This document shows, piece after piece, positions 4,975 to 8,716 of a stretch of 8,716 nt of DNA. The number at the start of each line of letters is the position of its first letter. The first letter of the stretch is position 1. Source of the stretch: an uncultured Oscillospiraceae bacterium (GTDB lineage: Bacteria; Bacillota; Clostridia; Oscillospirales; Acutalibacteraceae); NCBI GenBank assembly GCA_900547305.1, contig URGH01000086.1, forward strand, positions 1-8,716, written 5' to 3'. The notes under the pieces are model-generated. The model saw only the letters and a program-made list of their open reading frames with translations. It had not been told where the DNA came from and ran no database searches. The translations under genes were made by a program, and so were the position numbers.

Positions 4975-5811
4975 TTACAGCTCCAAATATTTAATAAGAT
5001 TGGGTATCTGCGTTTCAAAATCCACCCCAAAGCGTTCCTCGCGGTTATCGGTAAGCGTATTTTTTATGCAGCGTGCGGTGAAATTAGCCGCTATTTGCGC
5101 GGCGGATTTTAAGCTGCGGTCGCGAAGATATGCGGCGGTAAGCGTGCTTGTAAAAATATCCCCCGTGCCGTGGTAAGCCGCGGGAATGCGCTCGGCGAAT
5201 ACATATGCGGCGGTTTCTCCGTCAAAAACGGCGGCGCCTATTTTTCTTTCGTCAAAGCTGACGCCCGTAAGCACAATATCGGCGTGGGTCTTCAAATAGA
5301 GCCCGCCGAGCAGCGCCTTTATATAATTTTCATCATACGGCGGCTCTTTATATTCGAACCCGAGCATAAGGCATGCTTCGGTAATATTGGGGGTTATAAT
5401 ATCCGCCGCGGCGCACAGTTTCAGCATATAATCGGGAAAATCAGGCTCAAAGCCGCGGTAAAGCCTGCCGTTATCCGCCATAACGGGGTCGGCTATAAGT
5501 TTTGTATCGGGGCGGCTTATAAGTCGGGCAGCCTCCAGCGCCAAATAAATTTGCTGCTTTGAGCACAAATAGCCTGTGTAAACCGCGTCGGTGGTTACAC
5601 CCTCCTCCTTCCAGTGGCGGGCTATGGCTACCATATCGGGCGACATATCCTTAAAAGTATAATTTTTAAAGCCGCCCGTGTGGGTTGAAAGCACCGCCGT
5701 GGGAATAACGGCGGTTTCAATTCCCGCTGCCGAAATTATGGGCAGCGCGACCGTGAGCGAGCATTTCCCGAGACAGGAAATATCGCTTATTGCAACAACT
5801 CGCTTTTGCAA
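4975..5811 (-). CDS. pdxK: Pyridoxamine/pyridoxal kinase (ribokinase superfamily)
   Basis: A 278-residue cytosolic kinase that phosphorylates vitamin B6 vitamers for PLP salvage. Diagnostic features are the start VVAISDISCLGKCSL, where pyridoxal kinases keep a small-residue/Gly turn, the substrate region TAVLSTHTGGF (38-48), DPVMADNGRLY (108-118), PNITEA (141-146), and the anion-hole and catalytic motif GTGDIFTS (215-222) with D218 as base. The DPVMADNGRLY and STHTGGF motifs favour PdxK/PdxY over hydroxymethylpyrimidine kinase ThiD, although some ThiD-like kinases accept both. The start codon is TTG at 5811, one base after the nth stop; GGGAG (5825-5821) lies nine bases upstream inside nth, and no better start is in reach. 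The pairing with nth and tcdA shows no evident metabolic link. Confidence 0.9.
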   Translation of the reverse strand: MQKRVVAISDISCLGKCSLTVALPIISAAGIETAVIPTAVLSTHTGGFKNYTFKDMSPDMVAIARHWKEEGVTTDAVYTGYLCSKQQIYLALEAARLISRPDTKLIADPVMADNGRLYRGFEPDFPDYMLKLCAAADIITPNITEACLMLGFEYKEPPYDENYIKALLGGLYLKTHADIVLTGVSFDERKIGAAVFDGETAAYVFAERIPAAYHGTGDIFTSTLTAAYLRDRSLKSAAQIAANFTARCIKNTLTDNREERFGVDFETQIPNLIKYLEL

Positions 5812-5812
5812 G

Positions 5813-6445
5813 CTATTTCACTCCCTTTTCAGGACAAAAACTTTCAAGCGGACAAATTTCGCAGTGTGCTTTACGGGCGGTGCATATATCCCTGCCGAAA
5901 AGCACCGCGCGGTGACAAAACGCGTTGGATTTTTCGGGCGGCAGCAGCTTTCGCATTTCGGTTTCAACCTTTAGCGGCACGGTCGTATTAACCAACCCCA
6001 AGCGGTTGCAAAGCCTTATAAAGTGCGTGTCCGTAACCACGGCGGGCTTGCCGAAAATATCCCCGCACACAAGGTTTGCCGTTTTTCTGCCTATTCCGGG
6101 CAGGCGGGTCAGTTCCTCAATAGTGTCGGGTACTTTACCGCCGTACTGCTCTGTCAGCATTTTGCCTATGCCGCAAAGGTCCTTTGCCTTTGTTTTGTAA
6201 AGCCCGCAGGTTTTAATAAGCTCCTCCACCCGCTTTATATCGGCGGCGGCAAGTGTTTCGGGCGTGGGGAACTCGGCAAAAAGCGCGGGAGTTACCATAT
6301 TTACCCGCTTATCGGTGCATTGCGCCGAAAGCCGCGTTGCGATAAGCAGCTGATACGCGTCGGTATAGGTAAGGGAGCACACGGCGTCGGGGTAGAGCTT
6401 TTCAAGACCCGCAACCGCCCTTTCGGTTATTTCTTTTTTACGCAT
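5813..6445 (-). CDS. nth: Endonuclease III (DNA glycosylase/AP lyase)
   Basis: A 210-residue base-excision repair enzyme, the usual length for Nth. It removes oxidised pyrimidines and cleaves the abasic site. The helix-hairpin-helix LPGIGRKTANLV (115-126) carries the catalytic lysine K121, and VTDTHFIRL supplies the catalytic aspartate D139. The C-terminal [4Fe-4S] loop is intact: C188-x6-C195-x2-C198-x5-C204, which distinguishes it from cluster-lacking relatives. LSAQCTDKRVN near residue 39 is the standard N-terminal signature. ATG 6445 lies within the end of the upstream IIC gene (8-base overlap) with GGAG (6456-6453) seven bases before it. It is the second gene of the operon and so likely constitutively expressed from the promoter at 7549-7521. 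Confidence 0.96.
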   Translation of the reverse strand: MRKKEITERAVAGLEKLYPDAVCSLTYTDAYQLLIATRLSAQCTDKRVNMVTPALFAEFPTPETLAAADIKRVEELIKTCGLYKTKAKDLCGIGKMLTEQYGGKVPDTIEELTRLPGIGRKTANLVCGDIFGKPAVVTDTHFIRLCNRLGLVNTTVPLKVETEMRKLLPPEKSNAFCHRAVLFGRDICTARKAHCEICPLESFCPEKGVK

Positions 6446-7487
6446 TTGTAGGCTCCAGCTTTAAATCGCCCTGCTTTATAAGCCCCAATTTGCGCATACC
6501 CTCGGCAATGGCAAGGGTCACGGCGGCGGGGAGAATAAAGTGCATAACTATTATTTCAATTATTGTAACCGCGGGTGAAAAGCCCGCCGCGGTCATACTG
6601 TCATACGCCATAAACTGCCCCACAAGCCCCGAAGAGCCCATGCCCGAGCCTACGGGGTTGCTTACCATTTTAAGCACCGCCGAGGAAATCGGACCGAGTA
6701 TAGCGCTTGAAAGCACGGGCGGCAGCCAAAGTATAGGCTTGCGCACAAGGTTCGGAACCTGAAGCATAGAAGTGCCGAGACCCTGGGCTATCAGTCCGCC
6801 GAGCTTATTTTCGCGGTAGCTTATAACCGCAAAGCCTACCATATTGCAGCAGCAGCCTATTGTGGCGGCGCCTGCGGCAAGCCCGGTTATACCCATTGAA
6901 ATGCCTATTGCCGCCGAGGAGATGGGCAGGGTTAAAATAACGCCCATAAGCGCCGAAATCGCGATTCCGCCCAAAATCGGGCTGTTTTCAACATTTATAT
7001 TAACAAGCTCGCCGAGCCACTTCATAGCCGTGGAAATGTACGGTCCTACAAAATAACCCGCGGCGGCGCCCGCCAAAATGCAGCAGACAGGCGTTACAAT
7101 TATATCCACCTTTGTTTTGCCCGAAACCAGCGCGCCTATTTCAATAGCTATGTAGGCGGCTATAAAAGCGCCGAGCGGCTCGCCGGGTGCGCCTATTTTA
7201 AAAGCCTCGTTTGCAAGGTTGGGGAAAGCGCCTATCATACCAGTAACCCCCGCGGCTACCGCAACCAGCGGCGAAGATTTTAATTTGCAGGCAACGCCCA
7301 CGCCTATGCCCGCGCCCGTGAGCGTTTTTGCAACGCTGCCCATGGCGTTCAGGTATGTACCCACAACGTTACCGCCCACAAGCTTACCTATTTGGCAGAT
7401 AATAGTGCCTATAATAAGCGTGGAAAAAAGCCCGTAGCTCATTCCGGAAAGTCCGTCTATAAAAAGGCGGTTAAGATATTTTTTCAT
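6438..7487 (-). CDS. Stand-alone PTS IIC-like membrane protein (EIIC_2 type)
   Basis: A 349-residue polytopic membrane protein, about eight to ten hydrophobic spans. It begins KKYLNRLFIDGLSGMSYGLF and contains the glycine-rich SNPVGSGMGSSGLVGQ near residue 280, both characteristic of the small PTS_EIIC_2 group that also includes the clostridial PfoR protein. It has no IIA or IIB domain and no such gene is near, so phosphotransferase activity is doubtful; it may be a facilitator, a partner of distant IIA/IIB proteins, or a membrane regulator. It has three adjacent cysteines (GCCCN, about 213-217) in a conserved-looking loop. ATG 7487 follows GAAGGGG (7500-7494) by six bases. It leads the operon with nth, pdxK and tcdA and is divergent from ldhA. 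Confidence 0.85.
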   Translation of the reverse strand: MKKYLNRLFIDGLSGMSYGLFSTLIIGTIICQIGKLVGGNVVGTYLNAMGSVAKTLTGAGIGVGVACKLKSSPLVAVAAGVTGMIGAFPNLANEAFKIGAPGEPLGAFIAAYIAIEIGALVSGKTKVDIIVTPVCCILAGAAAGYFVGPYISTAMKWLGELVNINVENSPILGGIAISALMGVILTLPISSAAIGISMGITGLAAGAATIGCCCNMVGFAVISYRENKLGGLIAQGLGTSMLQVPNLVRKPILWLPPVLSSAILGPISSAVLKMVSNPVGSGMGSSGLVGQFMAYDSMTAAGFSPAVTIIEIIVMHFILPAAVTLAIAEGMRKLGLIKQGDLKLEPTNA

Positions 7488-7513
7488 ATTTTTCCCCTTC
7501 TCCGCATTAGTAT

Positions 7514-7549
7514 TACACTTATTATACTAAAAAAAATTAAAATTAACAA
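7514..7549 (-). promoter_or_regulatory. Promoter of the IIC-nth-pdxK-tcdA operon
   Basis: Minus strand: TTGTTA (7549-7544), 17-base spacer, TATAAT (7526-7521), predicted start near 7514 and a 27-base leader to the ribosome-binding site and ATG. The spacer is a T-rich tract. No operator overlaps it on this strand. No other promoter was recognised inside the operon. Confidence 0.7.
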
Positions 7550-7583
7550 TAGTGAATACCCCGAATTTCAGGGAAAATACTAA

Positions 7584-7605
7584 TGATATTATGATAATAT
7601 TATCA
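7584..7605. promoter_or_regulatory. Palindromic element upstream of ldhA (possible operator)
   Basis: A perfect 14-base palindrome TGATAAT-ATTATCA (7592-7605), preceded one base earlier by TGATATT (7584-7590), a near copy of the same heptamer. It lies 10 bases before the ldhA ribosome-binding site, probably overlapping the ldhA promoter (TATTAT-like -10 sequences occur inside it). The arms equal the heptamer of Fur/PerR-type boxes, but the usual one-base centre is missing, so the cognate regulator is uncertain. No clear -35 for ldhA was found. Confidence 0.4.
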
Positions 7606-7625
7606 AGGCACAAACGGAGGAAAAA

Positions 7626-8603
7626 ATGAAGACAGTTGCTTTTTTCGACGCAAAAAGCTATGACCGCGAAAGCTTTAAGCGTTTTGAAGACGAAGACATA
7701 AACATCAGATTTTTTGAAAACAAGCTGAACGCCGACACCGTGAGTATGGCGGCGTGCTGCGACGGAGTGTGTGTTTTTGTAAACGACACGCTTGACAGAA
7801 CGGTTATTGAAAAATTAGCGGAATACGGTGTGGGAGTAATTGCGCTCAGGTGCGCGGGCTATAACAATGTGGATTTAAAGGCAGCGGCGGGGCGCGTAAA
7901 GGTGGTAAGAGTGCCCGCCTACTCGCCATATGCCGTAGCCGAGCACGCGGCGGGGCTGCTGCTAATTTTAAACCGCAAGCTGCACAGGGCGTATATAAGA
8001 ACCCGCGACCATAACTTCTCATTAGAGGGGCTTATAGGTTTTGATATGCACGGCAAGACCGTGGGAATTGTGGGCACGGGCAAAATAGGCAGGTGCTTTG
8101 CGGATATTTGCACCGGCTTCGGAATGAATATTTTGGGCTGCGACCCCTACGAAAGCCCCGAATTTAAGGGCGAATACGTCACGCTTGAGGAGCTGCTGCA
8201 AAAAAGCGATATTATCTCGCTGCACTGCCCGCTTACAAAGGAAAACCACCACCTGATAAACGAAAGCACAATAAATCAGATGAAAAACGGCGCGTATATT
8301 ATAAACACCTCGCGCGGACAGCTGATAGACACCCAAAGCCTGATAGCGGGGCTGAAATCGGGTAAAATAGGCGCGGCGGGGCTGGACGTTTATGAGGAGG
8401 AAACCGAGCTTTTCTTTGAGGATTACTCGGAAGAAATAATCCCCGACGATACCCTATCCACCATTATTTCAATGCCGAATGTTATTGTCACCTCGCACCA
8501 GGCGTTTTTAACCCGCGAGGCACTCGACGGCATTGCCGGCACTACAATGGAAAACCTGCGCGCTTTCTTTGCGGGCGAGGAGCTTAAAAACGAAGTGGGT
8601 TAA
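7626..8603 (+). CDS. ldhA: D-lactate dehydrogenase
   Basis: A 325-residue NAD-dependent enzyme of the D-isomer-specific 2-hydroxyacid dehydrogenase family, reducing pyruvate to D-lactate to regenerate NAD+ in fermentation. The cofactor loop GTGKIG (150-155) is followed by an acidic residue, D173 in GCDPY, that favours NAD over NADP. The catalytic set is R230 (NTSRG), E259 (VYEEE) and H291 (TSHQAF); spacings of 29 and 32 match the known R235/E264/H296 set of Lactobacillus D-LDH, and F294 sits in the substrate-pocket position. The insertion ETELFFEDYSEE after the catalytic Glu, typical of D-LDH, separates it from glycerate, phosphoglycerate and hydroxyisocaproate dehydrogenases, although a related 2-ketoacid substrate remains possible. 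GGAGG (7616-7620) is five bases from the ATG. It stands alone and is divergent from the IIC operon. Confidence 0.92.
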   Translation: MKTVAFFDAKSYDRESFKRFEDEDINIRFFENKLNADTVSMAACCDGVCVFVNDTLDRTVIEKLAEYGVGVIALRCAGYNNVDLKAAAGRVKVVRVPAYSPYAVAEHAAGLLLILNRKLHRAYIRTRDHNFSLEGLIGFDMHGKTVGIVGTGKIGRCFADICTGFGMNILGCDPYESPEFKGEYVTLEELLQKSDIISLHCPLTKENHHLINESTINQMKNGAYIINTSRGQLIDTQSLIAGLKSGKIGAAGLDVYEEETELFFEDYSEEIIPDDTLSTIISMPNVIVTSHQAFLTREALDGIAGTTMENLRAFFAGEELKNEVG

Positions 8604-8606
8604 AAA

Positions 8607-8704
8607 TAGACATTAGATGTCAGACGGTAGATATTAGACAAATACCCCTCAGTCACTAACGTGACAGCCGCTGACGGCGGCGGTCCCCTCTGTCACTTCG
8701 TGAC
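8607..8704. repeat. Tandem short repeats and paired hairpins, CCCCTCnGT family
   Basis: After ldhA, TAGAyATTAGA occurs twice with a 21-base period (8607-8617, 8628-8638); the first overlaps a small hairpin GACAT-TAG-ATGTC (8609-8621). Then CCCCTCnGTCAC occurs twice with a 40-base period (8645-8656, 8685-8696), each completing a stem: GTCAC-TAAC-GTGAC (8652-8665) and GTCAC-TTC-GTGAC (8692-8704). GCCG-CTGA-CGGC (8667-8678) lies between. No U-tract follows, so this is not a standard terminator. The same core appears inverted at bases 35-43. The element continues past the window. Confidence 0.55.
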
Positions 8705-8716
8705 GTCTCCCCACAC

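Noticed and set aside
7532..7549. Rex operator upstream of ldhA and the operon
   Set aside because: Only the half-site TTAACAA is present; the other half is AT-rich but does not match TTGTTAA.
1..8716. Defence, toxin-antitoxin, prophage or CRISPR system
   Set aside because: The only candidate pieces are a lone XRE regulator, an HD protein and a small membrane protein in separate, non-operonic transcription units; no nuclease, reverse transcriptase, STAND ATPase, integrase or repeat-spacer array is present.

Overview
The window reads as chromosome of a low-to-mid GC anaerobic Firmicute, most likely a gut clostridium of the Oscillospirales/Lachnospirales type. Evidence is Gram-positive style Shine-Dalgarno sites (GGGAGGT, GGAGG, GAAGGGG), sigma-A type promoters, a fermentative D-lactate dehydrogenase, an oxygen-labile double-cluster ferredoxin protein, and CCCCTCnGT hairpin repeats in non-coding DNA at both ends. 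No rRNA, tRNA, CRISPR array, transposase, integrase or phage gene was seen. Taxonomy is an inference; no marker gene for it is present.

Layout. 1-48: a hairpin repeat. 126-398 (-): a 90-residue single-span membrane protein of unknown function, whose promoter carries a perfect palindrome between its -35 and -10. 468-779: a 312-base region without a gene but with five strong stem-loops; it may hold a small RNA ending at a terminator-like hairpin and a folded leader for the next gene. 780-998 (+): a small XRE-type regulator. 995-1492 (-): an HD-domain protein with a near-consensus promoter that predicts a leaderless mRNA. 1533-2237 (-): a ferredoxin-like protein with a cysteine-rich C-terminal domain; a Crp/Fnr-like inverted repeat lies exactly 41.5 bases before the predicted transcription start. 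2330-3223 (-): a DMT/EamA-type transporter, divergent from a LacI-family regulator at 3326-4282 (+); their promoters overlap face to face.

7487 down to 4272 (-): a tightly packed four-gene operon, encoding a stand-alone PTS IIC-like membrane protein, endonuclease III (nth), a pyridoxamine/pyridoxal kinase with a TTG start, and the tRNA t6A dehydratase tcdA. Junctions are an 8-base overlap and two 1-base gaps, with each downstream ribosome-binding site inside the preceding gene. The operon ends tail to tail with lacI, overlapping it by 11 bases. 7626-8603 (+): D-lactate dehydrogenase, divergent from the operon, with an AT-rich palindrome upstream. 8604-8716: repeats.

The genes are mostly housekeeping (DNA repair, tRNA modification, vitamin B6 salvage, lactate fermentation) together with small regulatory units: a regulator with its transporter, and a regulator beside a palindrome-controlled small gene. 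I found no convincing new multi-gene system. The parts most worth a second look are the structured region 518-741 with the adjacent palindromic promoter, the Crp/Fnr-like site at -41.5 of the ferredoxin gene, and the leaderless HD gene.
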